NCBI GenBank assembly: GCA_005502805.1
Contig: SCMY01000007.1
Span: 186,001-250,000 of the forward strand
Source: Rhizobiales bacterium 2SD
Lineage (GTDB): Bacteria; Pseudomonadota; Alphaproteobacteria; Rhizobiales; Beijerinckiaceae
Reading direction: 5' to 3'
Length of the DNA: 64,000 bases
Positions within the stretch are counted from its first letter, which is position 1; every line of letters starts with the position of its first letter. This document shows, piece by piece, positions 38,559 to 46,747 of the stretch. A program made the position numbers and the translations under genes. A model generated the notes under the pieces. The model was not told the origin of the DNA, did not search any database, and was given only the letters and a program-made list of their open reading frames with translations.

Positions 38559-39635
38559 ATGGATACAGGCGTGCCATCCGTCGTCCCGCAGCCGGTTGCG
38601 GCGACGCTGACCCGTTCGGCGATCTTCCTCGTCGCGACGATCAACCCCGGCAGCGCTGCCGAGACCGCCGTGCGCGGCCTGTGCGCCGATCTCTCGTCGC
38701 TGCTGCGCGCGGTCGGCTTCCGCGATCTCTCGGGCAATCTCTCCTGCGTGATGGCCTTCGGCTCGCAGGCCTGGGACCGGCTTTTCGACGGACCGCGGCC
38801 GCAGGAGCTGCATCCGTTCCGCGAGATCCGCGGCGTGCATCACGCCGTCTCGACGCCGGGCGACCTCCTGTTCCATATCCGCGCGACCAAGCGGATGGAT
38901 CTGTGCTTCGAGCTGGCACGGCAGATCATGATCCGGCTCGATGGTGCCGTCACCGCCGTCGACGAGGTCCACGGCTTCAACTATTTCGACGATCGTGACC
39001 TGATCGGCTTCGTCGACGGCACCGAGAATCCATCGGGGCCGGACGCGATCCGCGCCACCCTGATCGGCGACGAGGACGCCGCCTTCACCGGCGGCAGCTA
39101 TGTCATCGTGCAGAAATACCTGCATGACCTGACGGCCTGGGAGCGGGTGCCGGTCGAGGAGCAGGAGAACATCGTCGGCCGCCACAAGCTCTCCGACATC
39201 GAGCAGCCCGACGCGCTCAAGAAGCCTTATGCCCACAATGTCCTGACCAGCATCACCGAGGATGGCGAGCCGGTCGACATCCTCAGGGACAACATGCCCT
39301 TCGGCCAAGCCGGCACCGGCGAGTTCGGCACCTATTTCATCGGCTACTGCCGCACGCCGCGCCGGATCGAGCGCATGCTGGAGAACATGTTCATCGGCTC
39401 GCCGCCGGGCACATACGATAGGCTGCTCGACTTCAGCCGCGCCGTGACCGGCTCGCTGTTCTTTGTGCCGACGGCGACGTTCCTCGATGCCGTCACGGCC
39501 CAGAGACCCGCCGCGGCGAGCGACGCGCCGGTCCCCACCGCTCCCGAGCCGACGCCGGCGGCGGCTCCACCCGGATCATCGCGCGACGGCTCGCTCGGCA
39601 TCGGCTCCCTGAAGAAAGAGGCAGGCCATGAATAA
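38559..39635 (+). CDS. DyP-type haem peroxidase with encapsulin cargo tag
   Basis: Dye-decolorising peroxidase, 358 aa. The family motif GxxDG appears in GFVDGTENPSG, the proximal-His region in PYAHNVLTS and the distal Arg region in ILRDNMPFGQAG. The core ends near residue 315; then come a Pro/Ala-rich linker and a tail with SLGIGSLKK at 345-353, the canonical cargo-loading peptide that docks DyP inside encapsulin shells. ATG at 38559 is preferred over an upstream TTG. It overlaps the encapsulin gene by eight bases, as expected of cargo and shell. Confidence 0.95.
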   Translation: MDTGVPSVVPQPVAATLTRSAIFLVATINPGSAAETAVRGLCADLSSLLRAVGFRDLSGNLSCVMAFGSQAWDRLFDGPRPQELHPFREIRGVHHAVSTPGDLLFHIRATKRMDLCFELARQIMIRLDGAVTAVDEVHGFNYFDDRDLIGFVDGTENPSGPDAIRATLIGDEDAAFTGGSYVIVQKYLHDLTAWERVPVEEQENIVGRHKLSDIEQPDALKKPYAHNVLTSITEDGEPVDILRDNMPFGQAGTGEFGTYFIGYCRTPRRIERMLENMFIGSPPGTYDRLLDFSRAVTGSLFFVPTATFLDAVTAQRPAAASDAPVPTAPEPTPAAAPPGSSRDGSLGIGSLKKEAGHE

Positions 39636-40434
39636 TCTGCACCGGGAGCTCGCTCCCATCTCCGACGCGGCCTGGGCGCAGATCGAGGACGAGGCCTCGC
39701 GCACCCTGAAGCGCTATCTGTCGGCACGCCGGGTCGTCGATGTCGACGGGCCGAAGGGGGCGAGCTACGCCGCCGCCAGCACCGGTCATACCCGCCCGAT
39801 CGCAGCGCCGGCCGACGGCGTCCGCTCCCTGCTGCGCGAAGTGCAGCCGCTGGTCGAACTGCGCGTTCCCTTCACGCTGACCCGGCAGGCGATCGACGAT
39901 GTCGAGCGCGGCTCGGACGATTCCGACTGGCAGCCGCTGAAGGACGCCGCCAAGACGATCGCCTTCGCCGAGGACCGCGCCGTCTTTGAGGGCTATGAAG
40001 CGGCAGGGATCGGCGGCATCCGCGCCGGCAGCAGCAACGCCGCCGTGCCGCTGCCGGCCAAGCTCGACGCCTATCCCGAGGCGGTCGCCAGGGCGCTGAA
40101 CGCGCTCAAGCTTGCCGGCTGCAACGGCCCCTATGCACTGGTGCTGGGCGGCGAAGCCTATCGGGCAGCAAGCGGCGGCAGCGACGACGGCTACCCGATC
40201 TTCCACCATATCGAGCGCATGGTCGATGGCGGGGTGATCTGGGCGCCGGCGATCGAGGGCGGTTTCGTCCTCACCACCCGCGGCGGCGATTTCGAGCTCG
40301 ACATCGGCCAGGACATCTCGATCGGCTATCTCAGCCACAACGCCACCACCGTGGAGCTCTACCTGCAGGAAAGCTTCACCTTCCGCAGCCTCACCTCGGA
40401 GGCCGCCGTCGCGCTGACGCCGCGCAGCCCGTGA
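39628..40434 (+). CDS. encapsulin nanocompartment shell protein (family 1)
   Basis: HK97-fold shell protein, 268 aa. MNNLHRELAPISDAAWAQIE, RTLKRYLSARRVVDVDGPKG, EDRAVFEGYEAAGI and the C-terminal IGYLSHNATTVELYLQESFT are characteristic of family 1 encapsulins (linocin M18-like), whose N-terminal helix binds the cargo peptide seen on the upstream DyP peroxidase. The product should form a protein shell of about 60 subunits (T=1) holding DyP. Its stop overlaps a truncated oxidoreductase reading frame. Confidence 0.95.
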   Translation: MNNLHRELAPISDAAWAQIEDEASRTLKRYLSARRVVDVDGPKGASYAAASTGHTRPIAAPADGVRSLLREVQPLVELRVPFTLTRQAIDDVERGSDDSDWQPLKDAAKTIAFAEDRAVFEGYEAAGIGGIRAGSSNAAVPLPAKLDAYPEAVARALNALKLAGCNGPYALVLGGEAYRAASGGSDDGYPIFHHIERMVDGGVIWAPAIEGGFVLTTRGGDFELDIGQDISIGYLSHNATTVELYLQESFTFRSLTSEAAVALTPRSP

Positions 40435-40529
40435 GCACCGGGACGAAGCACCACGTCGTCATCCTCGGCGCCGGCTTCGGCGATCTGGCAAGGGCGCACT
40501 GCTCAAGCCGCGAATTGAGTTTCCGATAG
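40431..40529 (+). pseudogene. 5' remnant of an NDH-2-like FAD oxidoreductase
   Basis: A GTG overlapping the encapsulin stop (GTGA) opens a 32-codon frame encoding KHHVVILGAGFGDLARAH, the Rossmann start of type II NADH dehydrogenases (usually VVILGAGFGGLxxA), then it goes out of register (CSSRELSFR) and stops. A full enzyme would be about 400 residues. The rest seems to have been deleted, with the break near 40495. The overlap suggests it was once the third gene of the encapsulin operon. Confidence 0.65.
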
Positions 40530-40586
40530 CTGGCGTCGCCATTTCAACATCTTACGCCCACATAATGCACGTCGCCGGCGGACAGC

Positions 40587-41294
40587 TCAGAGCTGCCGCA
40601 AGCCGATATGCTCGATCAGGGGAACGATCTCGTCGCGGGCGGCGACACGATGCGCGCGGGCGCAACGATGCGCCTCGCCGGCCTCGCCCGCCGACACAGC
40701 CGCGATGATCAGGCGATGCGCTTGCGCCGAGCCGACTGGCTTCGCCCGCAGCTTCAGTGTCAGCATACGGGCGCGATGGGCCTGGTCGGTCACCGTCTGG
40801 GCGATGCGGCGCAGGCGGCCATTGCCGCAGCGCTCGACCAAGAGGCGATGGAAGAGCTCGTCGGCCTCGGCCCAGCCCGGCAGGTCGTTGCGCGCCAGCG
40901 CCGTGTCCATCGCCGCAGTCGCGGCTTCCAGCTCATCGGCGGCGGCGGCGCGTGACGCTTCCGGTAGAGCAGCCAGCAGTTCCGCCGCCATCGATTCGAC
41001 CGCGATGACGACCTCGTAGATCTCGCGGATATCCTGCGGCGCCAGCGGACAGATCAGGACGCCGCGCTTCGAGAGGACGCGGACCAGCCCGTCCTCCTGC
41101 AGGCGAATGATCGCCTCATGCACCGGCGTGCGGCTCATGCCGAGCCGGACTGCGATCTCCTGCTCCGAGCCCTGATAGCCAGGCGGAAAATCATTGTCGC
41201 GGATCGCCTGCTTCAGCGCGGCATAGGCCTCGTCGACCAGGGAGCCGCGCTTTGCTCCGGTGTCCAGAATCTCTGCGCGCATCAGCTCGACCAT
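40587..41294 (-). CDS. GntR family regulator, FadR/FCD subfamily
   Basis: A 235-aa regulator. N-terminal winged helix (SLVDEAYAALKQAIRDNDFP, SEQEIAVRLGMSRTPVHEAI) and an all-helical FCD effector domain with metal-binding-type residues (DELFHRLLVERCGNGRL). ATG at 41294 is chosen for a GGAGGGG ribosome site. It is divergent from a TctC-type binding protein and a tartrate dehydrogenase-like gene, with TTCCAT inverted repeats between them, so it probably represses that unit in response to a hydroxy- or dicarboxylic acid (inference). Confidence 0.88.
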   Translation of the reverse strand: MVELMRAEILDTGAKRGSLVDEAYAALKQAIRDNDFPPGYQGSEQEIAVRLGMSRTPVHEAIIRLQEDGLVRVLSKRGVLICPLAPQDIREIYEVVIAVESMAAELLAALPEASRAAAADELEAATAAMDTALARNDLPGWAEADELFHRLLVERCGNGRLRRIAQTVTDQAHRARMLTLKLRAKPVGSAQAHRLIIAAVSAGEAGEAHRCARAHRVAARDEIVPLIEHIGLRQL

Positions 41295-41330
41295 GGCCCC
41301 TCCGGCGATCGATTGAGCACATTTGATTAT

Positions 41331-41407
41331 TTCCATGCAAGCAAGAATGGAAGCTTGACAGCCCATGTCCCAGCGGCGACGATCAACCATGCAAACTTCC
41401 ATGGAAG
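41331..41407. promoter_or_regulatory. candidate GntR operators (TTCCAT inverted repeats)
   Basis: Two inverted repeats with the same half-site lie between the divergent genes: TTCCAT (41331-41336) with ATGGAA (41347-41352), 10-base spacer, and the perfect 12-mer CTTCCATGGAAG (41396-41407). A TTGACA-like -35 (around 41354) lies between them. Confidence 0.5.
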
Positions 41408-41465
41408 ATAAATGGGAGAGCAGATCGCCGCGCCGCCGATCGGCGCTCGCACAGGGAGAGAACCG

Positions 41466-42440
41466 ATGAAGCGAATGCTGTTCGCGCTGGCGCTAGGGCT
41501 GGCGGCGACCTCGCCAGGAACTGCGCAGACCGCTTATCCGACCCGCCCGATCACATTGGTCGTCCCCTTCGCCGCTGGCGGCACCACCGACATCGTCGCA
41601 AGGCTGATGGCCGACCACATGGGCCGCACGCTCGGCCAGTCGGTCGTCGTCGAGAACGTCGCCGGCGCCGGCGGCACCACCGGCGCGGCCCGCGTCGCCA
41701 AGGCGACACCGGATGGCTACACGCTGCTGATGGGCAATCTCGGCACGCAGGCGGCGAGCGTCGGACTTTATCCCAAGCTCGCCTATGATCCACGCACCGA
41801 TTTCGAGCCGGTGATGAACTCGGCCTCGACGCCGATGCTGGTGGTCGCCAAGAAGGACCTGCCAGTCAAGGATTTCCGCGAGTTCGTCGCCTATCTCAAG
41901 GCCAATGCCGAGAAGCTGAACTACGGCTCCGGCGGCGTCGGCTCGACTTCGCATCTGACCTGCCTCTTCCTCGACTCGCTGCTCGGCACCAAGCCGCAGC
42001 ACGTCCCCTTCCGCGGCTCGGGCCCCGCGCTGAATGCGCTGCTCGGCGGCCAGGTCGACTATGTCTGCGACCAGACCGTCGCCATCGTCCCGAGCGTGCA
42101 GGCCCAGGAAGGCAAGGGCCTCGTCGTCGCGGTCAAGGACCGGCTCGCGGTCATTCCCGACGTCCCAACCTCGGCCGAGCAGGGCCTGCCGCAATTCCAG
42201 GCAACCGGCTGGAACGCGATGTTCGCGCCCAAAGGCACGCCGAAGGAGGTCGTCGACCGACTGAACGCCGCCGCCCGCGCCGCGCTCAAGGACGAGCCGA
42301 CCCGCAAGCGCTTCCTCGAGCTCGGCGCCGAGCTGCCCGACGAGGCCGGCCAGACCCCGGCCGCTCTCGGCGAACTCGTCCGCAGCGAGATCGACAAATG
42401 GGTGCCGGTCATCCGCAATGCCGGCGTGACCGCCCAGTAG
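41466..42440 (+). CDS. tripartite tricarboxylate transporter substrate-binding protein (TctC/Bug family)
   Basis: Periplasmic binding protein of 324 aa. A signal peptide (MKRMLFALALGLAATSPGTA) is followed by the Bug-family start YPTRPITLVVPFAAGGTTDI; NYGSGGVGSTSHL and FRGSGPALNALLGGQVDYV line the ligand site. No TctA/TctB membrane genes are nearby, common for this expanded family. Context with a tartrate dehydrogenase-like enzyme suggests a C4 dicarboxylate or hydroxyacid ligand (inference). Confidence 0.9.
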   Translation: MKRMLFALALGLAATSPGTAQTAYPTRPITLVVPFAAGGTTDIVARLMADHMGRTLGQSVVVENVAGAGGTTGAARVAKATPDGYTLLMGNLGTQAASVGLYPKLAYDPRTDFEPVMNSASTPMLVVAKKDLPVKDFREFVAYLKANAEKLNYGSGGVGSTSHLTCLFLDSLLGTKPQHVPFRGSGPALNALLGGQVDYVCDQTVAIVPSVQAQEGKGLVVAVKDRLAVIPDVPTSAEQGLPQFQATGWNAMFAPKGTPKEVVDRLNAAARAALKDEPTRKRFLELGAELPDEAGQTPAALGELVRSEIDKWVPVIRNAGVTAQ

Positions 42441-42505
42441 TCACCAAGGCGGCGTCCAGCGGGCGCCGCATTCTCACAAGCAGCACGACAGCATCGGACA
42501 AGAGC

Positions 42506-43582
42506 ATGCGCACGCACAGGATCGCCGCCATCGGCGGGGACGGCATCGGCCCCGAGGTCATCGCCGCCGGGCTCCAGGCCCTGGAGGTCTGCGCCGAGCG
42601 CGATGGCGGCTTCCGCCTCGACATCGAGGCCTTCGACTGGGGCTCGGACTATTATCGCAAGCACGGCGTGATGATGCCGCCCGGCGGCGCCGACCAGCTG
42701 CGCGCCTTCGATGCGATCTATTTCGGCGCCGTCGGTGCGCCCGACATCCCCGACCATCTGACGCTCTGGGGCCTCAGGCTCGCCATCTGCCAGCCGCTAG
42801 ACCAGTACGCCAATGTCCGCCCGACGCGCATCCTGCCGGGCATCACCAGCCCGCTGCGCCATGTCTCCGGTCCGGAGCTCGACTGGGTGATCGTGCGCGA
42901 GAACTCGGAGGGCGAGTATTCCGGCGTCGGCGGCCGCGTCCACAAGGGCCTGCCCGAGGAGGTCGCGACCGACGTCGCCATGTTCACCCGCGCCGGCGTC
43001 ACCCGGATCATCCGCTATGCCTTCGTCGTCGCCAGCTCGCGGCCGCGCAAGCTGCTGACCGTGGTCACCAAGTCGAACGCCCAGCGCCACGGCATGGTGA
43101 TGTGGGACGAGATCGCGGCCGAGGTGGCGCGCGAATTCCCGGATGTGACCTGGGACAAGATGCTGGTCGATGCGATGACCATGCGCATGACGCTGAAGCC
43201 GGAGACGCTCGACACCATCGTCGCGACCAATCTCCACGCCGACATCCTCTCCGACCTCGCCGCGGCGCTCGCCGGCTCGCTCGGCATCGCGCCGACCGCG
43301 AATCTCAATCCCGAGCGCAAGACGCCGTCCATGTTCGAGCCGATCCACGGCTCTGCCTTCGACATCACCGGCAAGGGCATCGCCAACCCGGTCGCGACCT
43401 TCTGGACCGGAGCGATGATGCTGGAGCATCTCGGCGAGAAGGCTGCAGCGTCACGGCTGATGCGCGCGGTCGAGCGCGTCACTGCCGACCCTTCGCTGCA
43501 TACGCCCGACCTCGGCGGCAAAGCGACGACGGCACAGGTGACGCTGGCCGTCTGCGAAGCCCTCAGGGGCGACAACATCTGA
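42506..43582 (+). CDS. tartrate dehydrogenase/decarboxylase-like (isopropylmalate dehydrogenase superfamily)
   Basis: NAD- and Mn-dependent beta-decarboxylating dehydrogenase, 358 aa. IAAIGGDGIGPEVIAAGLQA at the N-terminus, VRENSEGEYSGVGGRVHKG, the metal-binding aspartates in DAMTMRMTLKPETLDTIVAT and the NAD-site FEPIHGSAFDITGKGIANP are all present. The tartrate/D-malate branch (TtuC/DmlA) is favoured over LeuB by LRLAICQPLDQYANVRPTRI. It follows the TctC gene by 65 bases, so uptake and oxidation of a hydroxydicarboxylate are probably coupled. Confidence 0.87.
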   Translation: MRTHRIAAIGGDGIGPEVIAAGLQALEVCAERDGGFRLDIEAFDWGSDYYRKHGVMMPPGGADQLRAFDAIYFGAVGAPDIPDHLTLWGLRLAICQPLDQYANVRPTRILPGITSPLRHVSGPELDWVIVRENSEGEYSGVGGRVHKGLPEEVATDVAMFTRAGVTRIIRYAFVVASSRPRKLLTVVTKSNAQRHGMVMWDEIAAEVAREFPDVTWDKMLVDAMTMRMTLKPETLDTIVATNLHADILSDLAAALAGSLGIAPTANLNPERKTPSMFEPIHGSAFDITGKGIANPVATFWTGAMMLEHLGEKAAASRLMRAVERVTADPSLHTPDLGGKATTAQVTLAVCEALRGDNI

Positions 43583-43681
43583 GCGACGGGGCGCTGGCGA
43601 AAGCGATGTGCGACGTCCTGACCATGACAGGGCGGCGATAATCGTCTAAGGCGGCCCTCTCCTGCCGCCCTCGCCCGCCCG

Positions 43682-45055
43682 ATGCTGTTCAACTCCTTCG
43701 CCTTCCTGCTCGGCTTCCTGCCGCTTGCGCTCGCCCTGCACTGGCTGGTCGAGCGCTTCGCGCCGGCCTGGCGGCTGCCGCTGCTGGCGGTGCTCTCCTT
43801 CGCCTTCTACGGCTGGTGGGACTGGCGCTTCGTCCCCCTGCTCGCCTTCTCGATCCTGCTCAACTGGTTGATTGCGGAAGCCTTCCAGAAGACCAAAGCC
43901 GGCGGCCTGATCACGCTCGCCATCGCGATCAACCTCGCGATCCTGGCGCTGTTCAAATACTTCAACTTCTTCGCCGATCTCGCTGCGATGATTCCGGGAT
44001 TGCCGACGACGAAGCTCGACCTGGCGCTGCCGCTCGGCATCTCCTTCTTCACCTTCCACCATGTGATGTACCTGACCGATCTGCGCCGGGGCGAAGCACC
44101 GCGCTACGATCTCGTCCGCTACGCGCTCTACATCGCCTTCTTCCCGCAGGTGCTGGCCGGGCCGCTGGTGCGCTGGCGCGAGATCATGCACCAGTTCGAG
44201 GAGCGGCCCTATCTGCGCCCCGATGCGGCCGAGCGCATCGCCCGCGGCATCATGCTGCTGACGATCGGCCTGGCGAAGAAGGTGCTGATCGGCGACCCGC
44301 TCTCCGAATATGCCAACCCGGTCTTCGCGGCGGCCGCGGCCGGCGACGTCGTGAGCATGGCGCAGGCCTGGCAGGGTACGCTGGCCTTCACCTTCCAGAT
44401 CTATTTCGACTTCTCCGGCTATACCGACATGGCGCTGGGCCTGGCCCTGCTCTTCGGCATCGTGCTGCCGCAGAATTTCGACGTGCCCTATCGCGCGACG
44501 AGCCTGCAGGATTTCTGGCGGCGCTGGCATATGACGCTGTCGCGCTTCCTGCGCGATTATCTCTACATCCCGCTCGGCGGCTCGCGGCACGGCTTGCCAC
44601 TGCAGCTCTGGGCGCTGTTCGCCACCATGGCGCTCGGCGGCCTCTGGCATGGCGCCGGCCTCAACTTCGTCGCCTGGGGCGTGGCGCATGGCGTCGTGCT
44701 CGCCATCGGCGTGCTCTGGCGCCGCGCCGGACTGCCGATGCCGAAGCTGCTCGGCTGGGCGCTGACCTTCCTCTTCGTCGCCTTCTGCTGGGTGCTGTTC
44801 CGCGCCACCTCGTTCGATGCGGCACTGGCGATCTACAAGGGGCTCATCGGCCTTTCGCCCGTCGGCACCGGCTTCAAATGGCGCGCCTTCCTGCCCGCGA
44901 TCGCGGTTGCGATGATCGGCCCGACCGCCTGGGCGGCGGTGCACAAGGCGCCGCCGGCGCGCTGGCTCGCGGTCGTCACCGCCATCCTCTTCGTGCTGGT
45001 CCTGTTCAAGATCGGCGACGACGCCAATTATGAGTTCATCTACTTCCAGTTCTGA
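43682..45055 (+). CDS. MBOAT family O-acyltransferase (AlgI-like)
   Basis: Polytopic membrane acyltransferase, 457 aa, about 10-11 helices. MLFNSFAFLLGFLPLALALH, SFAFYGWWDWRFVPLLAFSI and FFPQVLAGPLVRWREIMHQF are AlgI-type; the catalytic histidine is in LGGLWHGAGLNFVAWGVAHG. With the SGNH-like gene overlapping its 3' end it resembles two-gene systems that acetylate exported polysaccharides. Acceptor unknown. Confidence 0.9.
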   Translation: MLFNSFAFLLGFLPLALALHWLVERFAPAWRLPLLAVLSFAFYGWWDWRFVPLLAFSILLNWLIAEAFQKTKAGGLITLAIAINLAILALFKYFNFFADLAAMIPGLPTTKLDLALPLGISFFTFHHVMYLTDLRRGEAPRYDLVRYALYIAFFPQVLAGPLVRWREIMHQFEERPYLRPDAAERIARGIMLLTIGLAKKVLIGDPLSEYANPVFAAAAAGDVVSMAQAWQGTLAFTFQIYFDFSGYTDMALGLALLFGIVLPQNFDVPYRATSLQDFWRRWHMTLSRFLRDYLYIPLGGSRHGLPLQLWALFATMALGGLWHGAGLNFVAWGVAHGVVLAIGVLWRRAGLPMPKLLGWALTFLFVAFCWVLFRATSFDAALAIYKGLIGLSPVGTGFKWRAFLPAIAVAMIGPTAWAAVHKAPPARWLAVVTAILFVLVLFKIGDDANYEFIYFQF

Positions 45056-46034
45056 CGCACGCTGGGGCGGCTTCGGCCGCACCTTCCTGCTCGCTGCGGC
45101 GCTCCTGACCGCGGCGTTGCTGGCGCTTGCCTTCCTGATCGATCCCTATGACAGCGGGCGCTCGCCGCTTCAGCTCAAGACCGGCGTCAGCCCGCAGGGG
45201 CCGCGCACCGCCGCCGCCAGCCGCGGCCGCGATCCGCAGTTCTCCGGCGCGATCTTCGGCAACTCGCATATCCAGCTGGTCTCGCCGGAGCAGCTGGCGC
45301 AGAAGACCGGCATCGCCTTCGTCTCGCTGATCGCTCCGGCTACTGGCCCGCGCGAGAGCCTCGTCCTGCTCGACTGGTTCCTGCGCCATCGCAAGGAGCC
45401 GGCCAAGGCGCTGGTGATCGGCATCGACGTGCGCTGGTGCACGGCAGACCCGACGCTTGCGACCGAGAAGCCCTTTCCCTTCTGGCTGTTCGAGGCCTCG
45501 ACACCGCGCTACCTCGCCGGGCTGATGCGCTTCGACGTGATCGAGGAGACGCTGCGCCGGCTGCGCTATGTTTCGGCCAAGGCTCCCGAACGCGCTCGGC
45601 CGGACGGCTATTGGGACTACGAGGCTGGCTACGAGGTCCAGGGCTTCCACAGCGATCCTGTCCGCCGGGCCAAGCTGCTCGAACCGCTCGACATCAGCGG
45701 CGGCAATGCGGCCGGCCCCTTCCCGGCTGCTGCCGCGCTGCGCGAACTGCTCGACAAATTGGCACCCGGCGTGCCGGTCGTACTGGTGCGGCCGCCCAAC
45801 TTCGTCAGCGCCCTCCCCGCCCCCAATAGCGCCGCCGCCAGCGCCGACGCCGCCTGCCGCGACGCCTATTCCAGGCTCGCCACTGAGCGGCCGCGGACCG
45901 CCCTCGTCGACTGGCGTATCGACCGTTCGGAGAATCGCGAGCCGGACAACTATTTCGATCATACCCACTACCGGCAGAAGATCGCCGGACCGCTCGGCGC
46001 CGACATCGCTGGGGCCATAGTCGGATTGCGCTGA
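45030..46034 (+). CDS. AlgJ/SGNH-hydrolase-like membrane-anchored protein
   Basis: A 334-aa protein with one N-terminal anchor helix (TFLLAAALLTAALLALAFLI) and a periplasmic domain. An SGNH-like pattern is visible: GNSHIQLVSPEQL (in place of GxSxx at the first block, with Ser), and a terminal DHTHYRQKIAG that supplies the D-x-x-H pair. It starts inside the MBOAT gene, overlapping by 26 bases, so the two are cotranslated. Probably receives acyl groups from the MBOAT partner and transfers them to a glycan (inferred from AlgI/AlgJ pairs). Confidence 0.75.
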   Translation: MSSSTSSSDARWGGFGRTFLLAAALLTAALLALAFLIDPYDSGRSPLQLKTGVSPQGPRTAAASRGRDPQFSGAIFGNSHIQLVSPEQLAQKTGIAFVSLIAPATGPRESLVLLDWFLRHRKEPAKALVIGIDVRWCTADPTLATEKPFPFWLFEASTPRYLAGLMRFDVIEETLRRLRYVSAKAPERARPDGYWDYEAGYEVQGFHSDPVRRAKLLEPLDISGGNAAGPFPAAAALRELLDKLAPGVPVVLVRPPNFVSALPAPNSAAASADAACRDAYSRLATERPRTALVDWRIDRSENREPDNYFDHTHYRQKIAGPLGADIAGAIVGLR

Positions 46035-46181
46035 TTTTCCAGCGCTTTGCCAGCTTGTTCACGGCTGCGCGAAAGCGATTGTTCCGGATGTGACCAGTCG
46101 CTATAAGGGCGCCAAATCGGCGGCCTCGACACGGCAAAGCCGGCGGGGCCTTCGAACGGACGTTCATGCAGAAGGCCGCTC

Positions 46182-46604
46182 ATGTCGAAGCAGATCAGTC
46201 TCGACCCCGACTACAAGCCCTCCGACAAGGAGCCGTTCATGAATGAGCGGCAGCGGGAGTATTTCCGCGGCAAGCTACTGGCCTGGAAGGAGGAAATTCT
46301 CAAGGAGGCCAAGGAGACCCTGGTCACCTTGCAGAGCGAGAGCGAGAACCACCCCGACATCGCCGACCGCGCCTCCTCCGAGACCGACCGCGCCATCGAG
46401 CTGCGCGCCCGCGACCGCCAGCGCAAGCTGATCTCCAAGATCGACGCCGCTCTCTCCCGCATCGAGGACGGTTCCTACGGCTATTGCGAGGAAACCGGCG
46501 AGCCGATCTCGCTGAAGCGCCTGGAGGCCCGCCCGATCGCGACGCTTTCGCTGGAAGCCCAGGAACGCCACGAGCGCAATGAGCGGGTGTTCAGGGACGA
46601 TTGA
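46182..46604 (+). CDS. dksA: RNA polymerase-binding protein DksA
   Basis: ppGpp cofactor that enters the RNA polymerase secondary channel, 140 aa. Coiled-coil region KEEILKEAKETLVTLQSESE with the tip around NHPDIADRASSETDRAIELR and C-terminal GYCEETGEPISLKRLEARPI. Of the four zinc cysteines in E. coli DksA only one remains (CEET, LSLEA); this zinc-free form is usual in alphaproteobacteria. Followed by a good terminator at 46636-46665. Confidence 0.95.
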   Translation: MSKQISLDPDYKPSDKEPFMNERQREYFRGKLLAWKEEILKEAKETLVTLQSESENHPDIADRASSETDRAIELRARDRQRKLISKIDAALSRIEDGSYGYCEETGEPISLKRLEARPIATLSLEAQERHERNERVFRDD

Positions 46605-46635
46605 GACGCAAGGCAGGACATTGCCTTCCATCAGA

Positions 46636-46665
46636 GGCCTCGCATCGGTTGCGGGGCCTTTTTTT
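46636..46665 (+). terminator. Rho-independent terminator of dksA
   Basis: GGCCTCGCA (46636-46644), loop TCGGT, TGCGGGGCC (46650-46658), then seven T residues (46659-46665). The stem has one G-T/T-G type mismatch. It lies 31 bases after the dksA stop. Confidence 0.9.
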
Positions 46666-46747
46666 CTTGACGGCTGCCGAGGCCGCGGGGCCAAAGCTTG
46701 ATGAGATTGGTTGCCGAAACGGCCCGGCCGAACAGCGAGCGCCAAGG

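Noticed and set aside
43650..43669. GGCGGC / GCCGCC hairpin between the tartrate dehydrogenase and MBOAT genes as terminator
   Set aside because: Six-base stem without a T-run; too common in DNA of this composition.
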